Part shown: piece after piece, positions 50,791 to 62,130 of the stretch
How positions within the stretch are numbered: the first letter of the stretch is position 1
Layout: each line of letters starts with the position of its first letter
Assembly (NCBI GenBank): GCA_024167805.1
Contig: CP099988.1
Location: forward strand, 1,496,001-1,560,000
Reading direction: 5' to 3'
Source of the DNA: Methanobacterium sp. ERen5
GTDB lineage: Archaea; Methanobacteriota; Methanobacteria; Methanobacteriales; Methanobacteriaceae
DNA: 64,000 bases
The notes under the pieces: model-generated
Seen by the model: only the letters and a program-made list of their open reading frames with translations
Database searches by the model: none
Told to the model about the DNA's origin: nothing
Made by a program: the position numbers and the translations under genes

Positions 50791-51723
50791 ATGGGGTATA
50801 AAACTAACATTTTAATAATTGGGCCATCCAATTCTGGAAAGGACACTGTTGTAAACAATGTTGAATGGGGAGAAACAAGGATCATGGTAGCATCCTACGC
50901 TAGTGTGGTTTTAAACAACAACAAAAATTATTTGTTCATGTTAAAGGGGGAAGATAACTACAAGTCCTTCGATGAAATCCTAGTATTTGAAGATGGTCAG
51001 GGTCCAGATGGAATAATCATGATACTGGACAGCTCAAAGGGATTCAATGAAAATGATCTTGAAGTGGTTGGAATGATAATATCCAGGGAGATTCCACACG
51101 TGATATTTGCAAACAAACAGGACATTGGGAATCAAAACTTAAACAACCACTTCACAAATTCTTTAATCGTTCCTACAATTGCAAATGAAGGAATAGGGAT
51201 AACAGATGGATTTAAATTATTATTAAAGTCTGTGAACGATGATTATAAACAAATAAATTCAAAACCAGATTCCAAACCTTTAATAAGAGTAAAAACCGAA
51301 TTTAAAAGAGAAGAATCATTTAGGATATTCCCTGACAATGATACGGTTGCAAAAATGAAGGAGGCTTTAATACCCTCTGATAATCATGATGTATGCCGAT
51401 TAAAAATGTCTATGCATCCTGTAGAACTTGAAAATGTAATGAAAGTTCTTGAAAACAATGGATTTGCAAACATGACTGTGATAAAAAATAGATTAGTTCA
51501 GGATGTGGCTTCAAAAGAAATTTACAGGGGTTACAAGCATGAAGCCCAAATGAAAATGAGAACAGAGTTAATCATGACCATCAGATCCGACGAAGTTTCC
51601 TACGTTATTGATGCAATAGAATCTATAAAAACAGATGACATAGATGATTATATTAGTATCAAACCTGTTGAAGAGGTTATACGAGTGAGAACTTTAGAAA
51701 GGGGAGTAGATGCTATAGATTGA
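50791..51723 (+). CDS. Small GTPase-like domain fused to a PII-like domain
   Basis: Residues 1 to about 175 form a Ras/SRP-beta-like GTPase fold: the P-loop position reads GPSNSGKDT (11-19) and the base-specificity motif is NKQD (108-111). The residue after the P-loop Lys is Asp instead of Ser/Thr, so nucleotide binding may be weak. Residues from about 195 onward form a PII-type signal domain: HPVELENVMKVLENNGFANMTV, then ISIKPVEEVIRVRTLERGVDAI at the end. PII proteins sense ATP/ADP and 2-oxoglutarate. The start at 50791 follows GGGGGT; a second ATG lies at 50779. It stands alone before the adhesin genes. Confidence 0.8.
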   Translation: MGYKTNILIIGPSNSGKDTVVNNVEWGETRIMVASYASVVLNNNKNYLFMLKGEDNYKSFDEILVFEDGQGPDGIIMILDSSKGFNENDLEVVGMIISREIPHVIFANKQDIGNQNLNNHFTNSLIVPTIANEGIGITDGFKLLLKSVNDDYKQINSKPDSKPLIRVKTEFKREESFRIFPDNDTVAKMKEALIPSDNHDVCRLKMSMHPVELENVMKVLENNGFANMTVIKNRLVQDVASKEIYRGYKHEAQMKMRTELIMTIRSDEVSYVIDAIESIKTDDIDDYISIKPVEEVIRVRTLERGVDAID

Positions 51724-51984
51724 TTGAAGTTACAGTGGAATTACTAAATTGTATCCAAATTTTTAAAAAATATTTGGATATACTGTTTTAATTTAATTAA
51801 AGTTCTTTTTTTTGATTAGGCTATTTTTGACTTTATTTTGCTAAATCATATAGTTTAATTTGCCTCAATCTTGAATTGATTTTCTTAATTATGACAACTT
51901 TTATATATCACCTGTTTGTAATTCATATTTATTCAAGTTGAATTGATTTATTATAAAGTAAAATTGATTTGGGCGGGGATTAAA

Positions 51985-54246
51985 ATGGAGAAAAAAGTTA
52001 AATTTGCATTGATACCTGTATTTTTGCTGATAGTTTGTTTAATGTTTAACACTGTAAGTGCAACATGTGTTCATAATATTAACAACACATCATATGGTAC
52101 ATACTTCAATGCATCTGGCTATATGAAAGACAGTTCAAATATCCATGCTGGTGATATGCTTAACATTTACGGTACAATCAAAAATAAGAATATGTACATT
52201 GACAGGCCATTAAATGTAACAAGCATCAGTAAAACTGGTAAACTGGTAAACGGAACAATAACAATATTAAAAACAGGATCCGGAACAAACATAACTAACT
52301 TGTTTATTGACAATTCAAATCAAAACGGAATTATTGTATCGAATGCAACAAACAATAAAATAGCTTACAACACAATTAACGCAAATCAAAATTCTAAAAG
52401 TTATGGAATATACTTAGACCATGCGAACAAGAATAAAATTTCTGGAAACAAAGTCAGCACGACCGGTGACAAGATTACCTATGGAATTTATTTAGATGGT
52501 TCAAATTTCAACACTTTAAATTCAAATACCATCAATACCAAAGGTGCAGCAGCGGATGTTGACTGGTCTAATTGGATGAATGGTGGAATATATGCTACTA
52601 TAAGTTTAATTTTGGATGACAGTTCAAGTAATAATACCATTTCAAATAATTCTATAACAACGTCCTACAATAAGGTAACCAGCACAGTTAAACAGGATAC
52701 AATCCTTGGAGTTCATATACACAACGATTGTAACAATAACACCGTAAAATTCAACACTATAAACACAACTGGCTACTCCTATGTATATGGGTTAGATGTT
52801 ACTGGAGCTTCAGGTTTAAAAGCTAACAATAATATTATTTCTGAAAACATCATCAACACAAATGGAAATTATTATGCCAACAGTGTTAAAGTAGGTTCAG
52901 ACTCAAAAAATACCACTGTATCAAAAAACAAGATTACTGCCAGTGCAAAAACTGTTGCATACGGTGTTTATCTCGAAAACTTCGGTGAACTGGAAGCTGT
53001 TTTGATCACTGAAAACAACGTATCTACTAAAGCCAATGTAAACTACGTAATGGAATTGTACGGAGCATCAAATCAAATAATCACCAACAATGTACTAAGC
53101 GGAATAGGAAATTACACAATAGGAATTGGAACCTACAATTCAAAAAACAACACCATAAAAAACAATACAATTACAACCATTGGAAATAACTCCGCATCCA
53201 CAATAAACACTGGAGATGCCATCCCGGGTGGAAATGAAGGAATTAAACTTTATTCAAACTCAAACAGTAACATCATAACCAGTAACATAATTAGAAGCAG
53301 TGCAATATACGCCATAGATGCAAGTACATCCAAAGATAATTCCATTACTAACAACTACCTATTATCCAATGGAACTGATTGCAGCGGTAATGAATCAGTA
53401 ACAGGAACTCAAAACATTATTAAGGACAACTACGCAGTACCAATAGCTAAATTTACAACTAATTCTACAATCGGAACCATACCATTAAAAATTCGTTTTA
53501 CAGACCAATCAAAATATGCAACATCATGGAACTGGAACTTCGGTGATGGATCCACTTCAACACTAAAAAATCCTGTTCACACCTATACTAAACCAGGCAA
53601 ATATCAAGTAATTTTGACAATTAATCAAGATGATTTAAAAATATCTAAAATTCTCACAATTACAGTAAAATCAAATGATACTAAATCTCCTGCAGCGACT
53701 GCTAGTGTTAAGTCTGGTAGGTACAATGTGAGTAAGGTTGTTTCTCTTAAGATGAGTGAAGCTGGCACGATTTATTACACGTTAAATGGTAGCACTCCTT
53801 CTTTGAGTAGTTCGAGGTATGTTAAATCATTGGTTATTTCTTCAACTAAGACTTTGAAGTACTTTGCAGTGGATACAGCTGGAAACAAATCTCCGGTTTA
53901 CACAGTGAGCTGTGTCATCGATAAAACTGCTCCAAAGGTTGTTTCTGCAACTCCTAAAAATGGAGCTACATCTGTTTCAAGAAGTGGCACCCTAGTTATA
54001 AGGTTCAGTGAGCATGTGAATTCAAGTGTAAACTGGTCTAAAGTGTATTTGAAAAATGTTAGTACGGGTAAATCAGTTTCAATCCGTAAAATGTTCAAAG
54101 GAAACAGTTTAATCATCAAAACCAATCACAAACTAACTGCTAAAAGTTGGTATAGAGTATATATACCTTCTTCAGCTATAAAAGATGATGCAGGAAACCA
54201 CATTGCTCAAGGACTGATATTTAACTTCAAAACAGGAAGAAACTAA
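51985..54246 (+). CDS. Adhesin-like surface protein with beta-helix, PKD and Ig-like modules
   Basis: The protein of about 753 aa has a signal peptide (residues 5-26). A long right-handed beta-helix region of NosD-type follows, with many N-N-x-I and SNxNxI rungs. A PKD domain (SWNWNFGDGSTSTLKNPVHTY) comes next, then a chitobiase C-terminal-like module (GTIYYTLNGSTPSLSS) and a final Big-type Ig-like domain (PKNGATSVSRSGTLVIRFSE, IPSSAIKDDAGNH). It is exported and probably displayed on the pseudomurein surface; no membrane anchor is visible. The start at 51985 has GGCGGGGATT upstream. The last 180 residues are nearly shared with the next gene. Confidence 0.85.
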   Translation: MEKKVKFALIPVFLLIVCLMFNTVSATCVHNINNTSYGTYFNASGYMKDSSNIHAGDMLNIYGTIKNKNMYIDRPLNVTSISKTGKLVNGTITILKTGSGTNITNLFIDNSNQNGIIVSNATNNKIAYNTINANQNSKSYGIYLDHANKNKISGNKVSTTGDKITYGIYLDGSNFNTLNSNTINTKGAAADVDWSNWMNGGIYATISLILDDSSSNNTISNNSITTSYNKVTSTVKQDTILGVHIHNDCNNNTVKFNTINTTGYSYVYGLDVTGASGLKANNNIISENIINTNGNYYANSVKVGSDSKNTTVSKNKITASAKTVAYGVYLENFGELEAVLITENNVSTKANVNYVMELYGASNQIITNNVLSGIGNYTIGIGTYNSKNNTIKNNTITTIGNNSASTINTGDAIPGGNEGIKLYSNSNSNIITSNIIRSSAIYAIDASTSKDNSITNNYLLSNGTDCSGNESVTGTQNIIKDNYAVPIAKFTTNSTIGTIPLKIRFTDQSKYATSWNWNFGDGSTSTLKNPVHTYTKPGKYQVILTINQDDLKISKILTITVKSNDTKSPAATASVKSGRYNVSKVVSLKMSEAGTIYYTLNGSTPSLSSSRYVKSLVISSTKTLKYFAVDTAGNKSPVYTVSCVIDKTAPKVVSATPKNGATSVSRSGTLVIRFSEHVNSSVNWSKVYLKNVSTGKSVSIRKMFKGNSLIIKTNHKLTAKSWYRVYIPSSAIKDDAGNHIAQGLIFNFKTGRN
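53704..54110 (+). repeat. C-terminal module, copy 1 (direct repeat with 55876-56282)
   Basis: The sequence beginning AGTGTTAAGTCTGGTAGG recurs 2172 bases downstream almost unchanged for at least 160 bases, then with scattered differences through the Ig-like domain. Codon choice here (GTT, TCT, CTT, AAG) differs from the A-ending codons of the beta-helix part, suggesting recent exchange or gene conversion. Confidence 0.75.
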
Positions 54247-54266
54247 TAGATTTAGGGGAAAATATT

Positions 54267-56417
54267 ATGAAACCAAAATATGGTGCTATGGTTTTATTAA
54301 CAGGATTTTTAGTAGTATTTGCTGTTTTAAACACGGCAAGTGCTGCTAGTTACACTGTTAACAACACTTCTTATGGTACCTACTTCAATGCATCAGGCCA
54401 TATTAAAGAAAGTTCAAATATACATGCTGGAGATGTTTTAGACATCTATGGCACATTATACAATAAAAATATGTATATTGACAGGCCATTAAGTGTAAAA
54501 AGCACAAGTAAAACAGGAAAACTTGTTAATGGGACTATAACCATCTTAAAAGATGGATCTGGATCAAATGTGACGGATCTTAAGATTCAAAACAGCAACG
54601 AAAATGGCAGTGGAATTTTCCTATATGGAACTAACAACAACAACATACAACGAAATAATATAATCTGTAATGGTGCTTATGGATTTGGAATAGCATTAAC
54701 TCGCTCTAATTATAATAATATCACTGGAAACACCGTTAAAACATTGAAATATGTGAAAAGTGATGGTGGAACCCGTGCCCACACTACAATACCTATTGGA
54801 TCATCAAACCACAATATAATATCAAACAACTACGTGGAAAGTCAGGGAGCCAACTGTATATACTTGACCATTTATTCTTCAGGTAATTTTGCCACTGATG
54901 GTCCGAGCTATTTCAACACAATATCTAACAATACTGTTGTTGGTGTTGATAACTCAATCAGTTACGCCATTCAAATGATGGGATCAAACAACACAGCTAT
55001 TAACAATACAGTTAAAGGCGCATATCGTGGAATATCATCTGAATTAGATAATGAAGGTGGAAACAGTATAATTGGAAACAATATTCAAGCGACTTACTGT
55101 GGTGTATACTTCACATCTAACTGCACAGTAGCGCATAACAAAATAACAGGCTCTAAATCAATGAGTTCAGGGATCAGTGCATTTGGTTCCAATGCAAAGA
55201 TAGTTGACAATATAATTAATTTGTCAAATGGCAACGGTATTTACTTAGCAGGATCCAACTGTGGAGTTGTTTTTAACAATATTACAACTGTCACCAATGA
55301 AGCTGTCTATGTCTATGGATTAGTTCGTAACATAACCCTAGCTGGAAACATCATAAATTCAAATTCTATGGGGATTGTGTTGAAGCAGCAGTCGTCGAGT
55401 AAGTTTCCAACTGGTATCTTGATAAGTACTAATACTATTACTAGTAAGGGAGTTTGTGCTGTTAACACATTTGAGGGTAATAAATCTGTTGTGATTGAAA
55501 ATTATTTGATTTCTAGTACTAAACAAGGTAACGCTGCTGTTGTTTTGCGTTCAGGGGATACAGTAACTGGAAATTATGGAAAGTTTGTAGTTTCTGCTGA
55601 TGTTTCGAACTGTTCATATAACAAGGAAATAATTGTTCGTTTAACTGCAAGTGATCATGCGGATCCTCATCCTATGATTTATTACACCTTGGATGGTAGC
55701 ACACCTAACAATGGTAGCACACCTAACATAAACAGCAGATTATACTGTGGTGCAATTTCTATAAATGGAAAAACTACTGTTTTGAAGTTTGTTGGTGTGG
55801 ATAAAAAGGGTAATGTTTCGGACGTTGTGACTAGGGTCTACACTTATGATACAAATTCTCCCACTGTAAGTGTAAGTGTTAAGTCTGGTAGGTACAATGT
55901 GAGTAAGGTTGTTTCTCTTAAGATGAGTGAAGCTGGCACGATTTATTACACGTTAAATGGTAGCATTCCTTCTTTGAGTAGTTCGAAATATGTTAAATCC
56001 TTGGTTATTTCTTCAACTAAGACTTTGAAGTACTTTGCAGTGGATAATGCGGGGAACAAGTCTCCTGTTTATACAGTGAGTTACGTGATCGATAAAATTG
56101 CTCCAAAGGTTGTTTCTACAACTCCTAAAAATGGAGCTACAGCTGTTTCAAGAAGTGGCAGCATAGTCATAAGGTTCAGTGAACATGTGACTCGTAGTGT
56201 TAACTGGTCTAAAGTGTATTTGAAAAATGTAAACACCGGTAAATCAGTTTCAATCAGAAAACTATTCAAAGGTAACAGTTTAATCATCAAAAACAATCAA
56301 AAACTAAGTGCAAACACCAAGTACAAAATATACATTCCATCATCAGCCATAAAGGATGATGCAGGAAACCACATGACAAAAGGATACACCATAAACCTCA
56401 AAACAGGAAAAAACTAA
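54267..56417 (+). CDS. Adhesin-like surface protein, paralogue of the preceding gene
   Basis: This 716-aa protein has a signal peptide (about 8-27, ending TASA) and a right-handed beta-helix region of NosD type. Two chitobiase-C-like modules (one around TLDGSTPNNGSTPN, one around TIYYTLNGSIPSLSS) and the same final Ig-like domain as its neighbour follow. The first 70 residues after the signal are also very similar to the neighbour (NNTSYGTYFNASG). It starts 21 bases after the previous stop, so the two are one operon made by duplication. Function: surface adhesion or cell-wall organisation, inferred from the class. Confidence 0.85.
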   Translation: MKPKYGAMVLLTGFLVVFAVLNTASAASYTVNNTSYGTYFNASGHIKESSNIHAGDVLDIYGTLYNKNMYIDRPLSVKSTSKTGKLVNGTITILKDGSGSNVTDLKIQNSNENGSGIFLYGTNNNNIQRNNIICNGAYGFGIALTRSNYNNITGNTVKTLKYVKSDGGTRAHTTIPIGSSNHNIISNNYVESQGANCIYLTIYSSGNFATDGPSYFNTISNNTVVGVDNSISYAIQMMGSNNTAINNTVKGAYRGISSELDNEGGNSIIGNNIQATYCGVYFTSNCTVAHNKITGSKSMSSGISAFGSNAKIVDNIINLSNGNGIYLAGSNCGVVFNNITTVTNEAVYVYGLVRNITLAGNIINSNSMGIVLKQQSSSKFPTGILISTNTITSKGVCAVNTFEGNKSVVIENYLISSTKQGNAAVVLRSGDTVTGNYGKFVVSADVSNCSYNKEIIVRLTASDHADPHPMIYYTLDGSTPNNGSTPNINSRLYCGAISINGKTTVLKFVGVDKKGNVSDVVTRVYTYDTNSPTVSVSVKSGRYNVSKVVSLKMSEAGTIYYTLNGSIPSLSSSKYVKSLVISSTKTLKYFAVDNAGNKSPVYTVSYVIDKIAPKVVSTTPKNGATAVSRSGSIVIRFSEHVTRSVNWSKVYLKNVNTGKSVSIRKLFKGNSLIIKNNQKLSANTKYKIYIPSSAIKDDAGNHMTKGYTINLKTGKN
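55693..55728 (+). repeat. 18-bp exact tandem duplication
   Basis: ATGGTAGCACACCTAACA occurs twice in direct succession (55693-55710 and 55711-55728) inside the second adhesin gene, adding six in-frame residues (NGSTPN). It looks like a slippage duplication. Confidence 0.8.
55876..56282 (+). repeat. C-terminal module, copy 2 (direct repeat with 53704-54110)
   Basis: Second copy of the module described at 53704. The first 160 bases differ at only a few positions. Confidence 0.75.
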
Positions 56418-56444
56418 CACAAAACAATTTTTGCAATTAGGAGA

Positions 56445-59400
56445 GTGTTACCAATTAAAGGAATCAATTTAAAGGCTGCAAAAATTTCATTAGTAATTGT
56501 ACTAATGATCTTTTTTTGCATTTTTTGTGGAACTGCATCAGCAGCTAACGCTACAACGAACCAATCTACTCTTAGTTACAGTTTAAGCACGTCTCACACT
56601 TATCATGTGACAACTAAATTGAATATCAGTGGAACAGTTCGTGATGCATATGATAAATCCAAAAAAAGTACGTTGGAGAATACAAAGATGCAGTTGGTGT
56701 TTCTAATGCTACTGTTAAATTAAGAAATCAAAATAACAGATTAATCAAAACTATATACACTGATAAATATGGAAGATATGCCTTTACAAATCTAATTAAA
56801 GGTATTTATAAAGTTGAAATCAGTTATAAATCTTACAAACCTTTTTATAAAAATATTACTTTGAGTTCCAAGTCTATAACAGTTAGCAACACTTTCATAC
56901 CGGACATTGCTATAATAAGTTATTCTGGAACATCCGGTGTATCGGGTCAACAAAATAAAATGCAAGCAATTAAAAATATGAGTTCCAGAGTTTACTCAGT
57001 TGAAAGCTATGGAGCAAATGGTTCGGTATATTGGATGTTAAAATATGCAAATTTCATCCTTGTAGATATGTACAGTATAAGCTCCTCTTCGGTGCCTGCT
57101 AATTTAATTGCAAACAGCAATGCAAATAAAAATCGAAAAGTAGCTTATGTATTTGGAGTTTATGATAAATATTTCATATCTAAATATATCGGTAACTGGA
57201 ATTTTTTAGGTGGAACAAAGCAGAATAATAGCTATAATTCTTTAGAAAACACTTACATTGGATCTTATTGGCAAGCTGAAGTTGTGAAGAACAATACTAT
57301 TGTTAAACAAAACATGCGTAACATGTTGGATTATATTTTTTACCTCTTGGGTGAAACTTCTGTAAACCCGACTAAAATAGCAGGTAGAACTCCCTTACTT
57401 ACAAGTGCCACTTGGGGAATATACCATCCTGATTACGGTATATTTGGAATTTCACCAACACAAAAACAAATAAATGAATGGATCAAGGTCGATCCTGGAT
57501 ACAATGATGATAATTCTGGTAGTTTAAATTGGATGACCAATGAATTGAAAAAATGGCAATTATTGCATAACACTCGTAAAGAGATTTATTCTGCATTTGA
57601 AAAATGGTACGACACTAAAAAGTCAAAAATAAAAGGTTCTTTTATAGTTATTGTGAGTTACTATCCTGGTGGATCCCTTGTAGATGCAATGATTAAAAGC
57701 TATGCAGCAAAAGGTAGGGCAGCATTTAACTTATTCCAATCAGCCACAGATCCTCCTGTGAATAAATTTTTAAAAGAACTTACTGTAGGAGTGAATGGAA
57801 CAGGACCATTATCTAGGGGTGTTGTTTGTGTCACATCATTGTACGACTGGTCAATGTATTATAATAATATGAACAATGGTGGAGCTACAGATGATTTTAC
57901 CAAGATGAACCTTGAAATCTTTAATGCTGTGGATGGTATTAGTCAATTTAGTTATACCAGTGCATATGGGCCGCAAGCTGAATGGACATTTGCGGTTACC
58001 ATCCCGGAATTTGAAGGTGTTTTTGGAGCGATACCAGTTTCTTATATAGATTCAAATAAAGTAGAACATCCTGTCCAGGCAGGTATAGATAAAGTTGTTC
58101 AACTTACCAATGGTTGGGCTAAACTTAAAGAGAAAGCCAATAAGAACAAAAAAGTTGCCATAGTGTTGTATGATTATCCGCCCGGAAAAGCAAATATTGG
58201 TGCTTCTTATTTAGATGTGTTCCAAAGTCTTCATGATTTATTGGTTTCCATGTACAACAAGGGATACAATATTGGGATGAAAAAAGCAGATATTCCTTCT
58301 GCGACTGAACTTTACACCATAATAGCTCAATTCGGTAATAAAGGTACGTGGGCTCAGGGTCTTCTTAATTCCTATGTGAAACAGAATTATGCATCGCTCA
58401 AGGCTAACAATCAACTTGTCAACTTAACCCAGTATATTAAATGGTACAATGCACTTCCTAAAACTCTTCAAAAGCAGTTAGTAGCTAAATGGGGATCTAA
58501 TCTTGGAAAAGTCATGGTTTATAATAAGAAATATATTGTGATTCCGGGTATTGTCTGTGGTAATGTGTTTATCACAATTCAACCAAGTAGGGGTTGGGAA
58601 GAGCAGATTTCTGATGAAGATTATCACAGTGCTAAACTTCCACCACATCAGCAGTATGTTTCATTTTATAAGTGGTTAGGTGAAGTGTTCAAAGCTGATG
58701 TTATGATTAATATGGGTACACATGGAACATTAGAATGGTTACCTGGTAAATCAATAGGATTAGGTGCAAATGATTGGACTTTCCAACTTTCAACTATACC
58801 CAACATTTATCCCTACATAACTTCTGACCCTGGTGAAGGAATGGTTGCTAAAGATCGAGCTTTTGCTCTTGTTATAAGTCATATGACTCCTGCTACTGTG
58901 TCTTCTAGTTTGTATGGGAGTTATATTAAACTTCAGGATTATATTGCCTCATATAGAAATGCTGTCAAAGTTAATGCAAAAAATTTAGCGGATCAATATA
59001 AAAATGAAATTCGAACAACTGCTGTTAAAAAATTAGGATTCCCATCTCAAAAATCAAATCAAAGCTTTGAAAAGTATATTATTAGTCTCGGTAGTTATTT
59101 AGATGATCTTCAAGATGATATTATCACCTTGGGCTTGCATGTTTTAGGTCAACCACTCAAAGGAAATGCTTTAATACAGGAAACAATGACGATAGCATCG
59201 TCACGAACAACTATAATGAATGACATCAAAAAAATGATTTATCCTCAAATAAAAGTTGATTATTACACCATGACCCAAAAAACAGCCTACAAAGATAATG
59301 TAACAGCCATTAAAAACAGATTTACTTACTATATAACCCAACTTGTTAAAGGAGTTACTTTAACTAATTTAGCAAAAAACAATAAAATTAATAGTACTGC

Positions 59401-61180
59401 AGTATATGCAAATTTAAAGTTCTGTGATAAGGTAATTTCAGAGTTGTCTACTAATACTGAAATGAAATCCATTATGACAGCTTTAAGTGGTGGTTATGTA
59501 ACCGCGGGTTTAGCAGGAGATCCTTCCTACAGTGATAGTTTACCAACAGGTACTAGCATGTACTCAGTTGATCCTACGAAAATGCCGACCAAAGCTGCAT
59601 GGGAATCTGCCAAAAAAATTGTGAATAAACAGTTAGCTGAATATTATGAGGCACATGGCAAGTTTCCAGAGTTAGTTGGTTTGGTGATGTGGGGTACTGA
59701 ACTATTACGTACAGAAGGCATTAGCATAGCACAATTTTTATATTATTTAGGTGTTGAACCTGTATGGAATGATGAAGATGGAACTGTACTGAAAGTAAAA
59801 TTGATGAATTTATCAAAGTTAAAAGTAACCCTCAGTAATGGTAAAACTATTCAAAGACCCCGTGTTGATGTTTACACAACCGCAGTTACAAGCAATTCAT
59901 TCTGGTTAAAACTCATGGTAAACGCAGTATCGTTGGCTAATGCTACACATGAAAGTACCAATGTTAACTATGTTAAAAAACATTATAAACAAAACCATTC
60001 TTTAGATCGTATATTTGGGCTTCCAGGAGCAGTTCTTGAAGGGACGGGGGTATCAGATTTCTTACCAAACACTGCTAAATGGGAGCATAGTGCAAGTGTA
60101 ACAAAGGATCTAGCAGAAATCTACCTATCAAGAATATCAAATGCTTGGACAGTTGATAAAAGTGGCAATATCATTGTATCAAAAAATACCAACACATTCA
60201 AATATTTACTGAAAAATACGAAAGTTGTCACTCAAAACATCGATAGTACATGGAGATTGTTGGATTCAAGCGATTATTATGATTGGTTTGGAGGATTAGT
60301 TCTATCTTCTCAATATTTAGGAGCAAACCCTGATACTTCGGTAGTTGATATTCGAAACAAAAATAATATTATCACACGATCGGTTTCTGAAGAATTAAAT
60401 TTTGAGATCAGATCCATGGTATTAAATCCAATGTATCAAAAAGCCCTTTTAAATTCTGGTCCCAGTGGTTGGATTGAATTTTCCTCAAAAATAGAAAATG
60501 CATTTGCATTCAATTTAATCAATAAGGATGTGAATGGTGGAAAACTCATAAGCGATTTCACTTGGAACCAGATAGCACACACATTATTGAGTTCCAAGTT
60601 TGCTGTAAATTCTGATTATAAAGCATATACTTTCCAAGCAATGTCTGGCTGGCTTTTGACAGCTGCACATAAGGATATGTGGAATGCTGACTCTAAAACT
60701 GTTACAGATTTAGCCAATAAATTTATTAAGTCTACCCAGTACGGCGTCACTTGCTGTCACCATACCTGTGCTAACATTGATTTTAGCAATTTTGTGGCAA
60801 TGAGCTCTTCTTTAAGCATGTCTCAACTTCAACAGTTTGCAGAAATGATGGGCCAAGCTACTGGACAGGACATAAATGTGGGTTCTAATTCTCAGTCTTC
60901 AGAATCAGGAAGTCAGTCCAATAATGGTAAATCTGGAAGTAGTAATGTTGGAGAATCTGCAAGTACTTCTAAAAGTGATTCAAGTAGCAGTGATACTGGT
61001 AGCGATTCATCATCAAGTTCAAGCAGTAAAAGTGCTCATGAAGTGACCACCACAAACTCTCAGAATAAACCTGGAACATCAGGTGTTCCTGCACTTGCCA
61101 TTATAGGTGTTATACTCCTTTTGGGTGTGATGGGTGCGGGATACTACAAAGAAAACATTATGAATAAATTCAAAAAATAG
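56445..61180 (+). pseudogene. Exported, membrane-anchored CobN-like chelatase, frameshifted near the N-terminus
   Basis: The restored protein of about 1578 aa has a signal peptide (residues 10-34, TASA). A carboxypeptidase-regulatory-like beta domain (VSNATVKLRNQNNRLIKTIYTDKYGRYAFTNLIKG) follows, then a full CobN/ChlH-type domain with DYPPGKANIGASYLDVFQSL and HGTLEWLPGKSIGL. A Ser-rich linker and a C-terminal transmembrane helix with a short basic tail (ENIMNKFKK) close it. The frame breaks in the A7 run 56661-56667; eight A's would join it. Cytoplasmic CobN inserts cobalt into corrinoids; this version acts outside the membrane. It precedes DUF2162, ExbB-like and DUF2149 genes. Start GTG at 56445. 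Confidence 0.85.
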
Positions 61181-61410
61181 AATTTTTTTATTTATATCCT
61201 AAATTTTAACTTTAATTTAAAATGGGGGTATTAAGATAGTTAATTCAAGTAAAAAAGCTCAAATAATGGTATAAAAAGTGTTTAGGTGATTTATGTATTG
61301 AATTTAAAATTAATAAATTTAAAATTAATAAATCAATTTCAATTTATTAAATTTGAAATGGTAAACTCGATGAAAAAATAGAAATAATTATAAAAGTTGG
61401 TTGATTTAAA

Positions 61411-62118
61411 ATGTTAGAATTATTATGGCAAGTAGGAATTTTATCAGCAGTTTTAGTCTTTGGTGTTAAAATAGGATTGGCATCGGGATTTGCTGGACTA
61501 AATAAAAAATCTGCTGTGGCAATAGCTGCAGGTTATGGTGTGGGAATCCTTTTACTTTCATTCCTAGTTGCAGGACACACAGATATGGTTTACAAAGTTG
61601 TGTACGATTATAATTTTGTTATCTTTCTGGCCATGTCATTGGTGATAATTTATGCCGGTTTCCATACTCTTAGAGAATGGAAGATTAAACACAATAATCA
61701 TGCAAAGGCATCTTGTGCAGCAATGATAGCACCTTGTCCCTGTTGTTTTGGAGCAGTAGTGACGGCAATAGTATTGGCATCTCCTTTTATAGGGGTTTCA
61801 TCGGTAGCTATTGGACAATACGCGGCTGTTTTACTCAGTATAATTATTTTGGTATTTTATTTCGCATCTGGTGCAATAGTACGGATAGTTAAAAAGCCAT
61901 ATCCTATTTTACTTGGAAACTTCATGCTTTTTGTAGGTCTTTACTTCTTGTTGTCGGCAATAGTTATTCCTAATATAAGCACGGCTTTAAAATCTCCAAT
62001 GCATCCTATGACAATTCCTTCAGTTAGCTCAATGATCTATATGATGATAGCAGTTTTAGGAATTGCATTAGCAGGATTTTATATAACAAAAAAACGCAGT
62101 AATCTAATTCAACAATAA
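61411..62118 (+). CDS. DUF2162 membrane protein (putative transporter)
   Basis: This 235-aa protein has about seven transmembrane helices. A central cytoplasmic or lumenal loop carries APCPCCFGAVVTA, a cysteine cluster that could bind metal. It matches DUF2162, found beside CobN-like and ExbB-like genes in methanogens. I infer a transporter for a metal or corrinoid. It lies 230 bases after the CobN-like gene and 12 bases before the ExbB-like gene. Confidence 0.82.
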   Translation: MLELLWQVGILSAVLVFGVKIGLASGFAGLNKKSAVAIAAGYGVGILLLSFLVAGHTDMVYKVVYDYNFVIFLAMSLVIIYAGFHTLREWKIKHNNHAKASCAAMIAPCPCCFGAVVTAIVLASPFIGVSSVAIGQYAAVLLSIIILVFYFASGAIVRIVKKPYPILLGNFMLFVGLYFLLSAIVIPNISTALKSPMHPMTIPSVSSMIYMMIAVLGIALAGFYITKKRSNLIQQ

Positions 62119-62130
62119 AAAGGTGATTTA

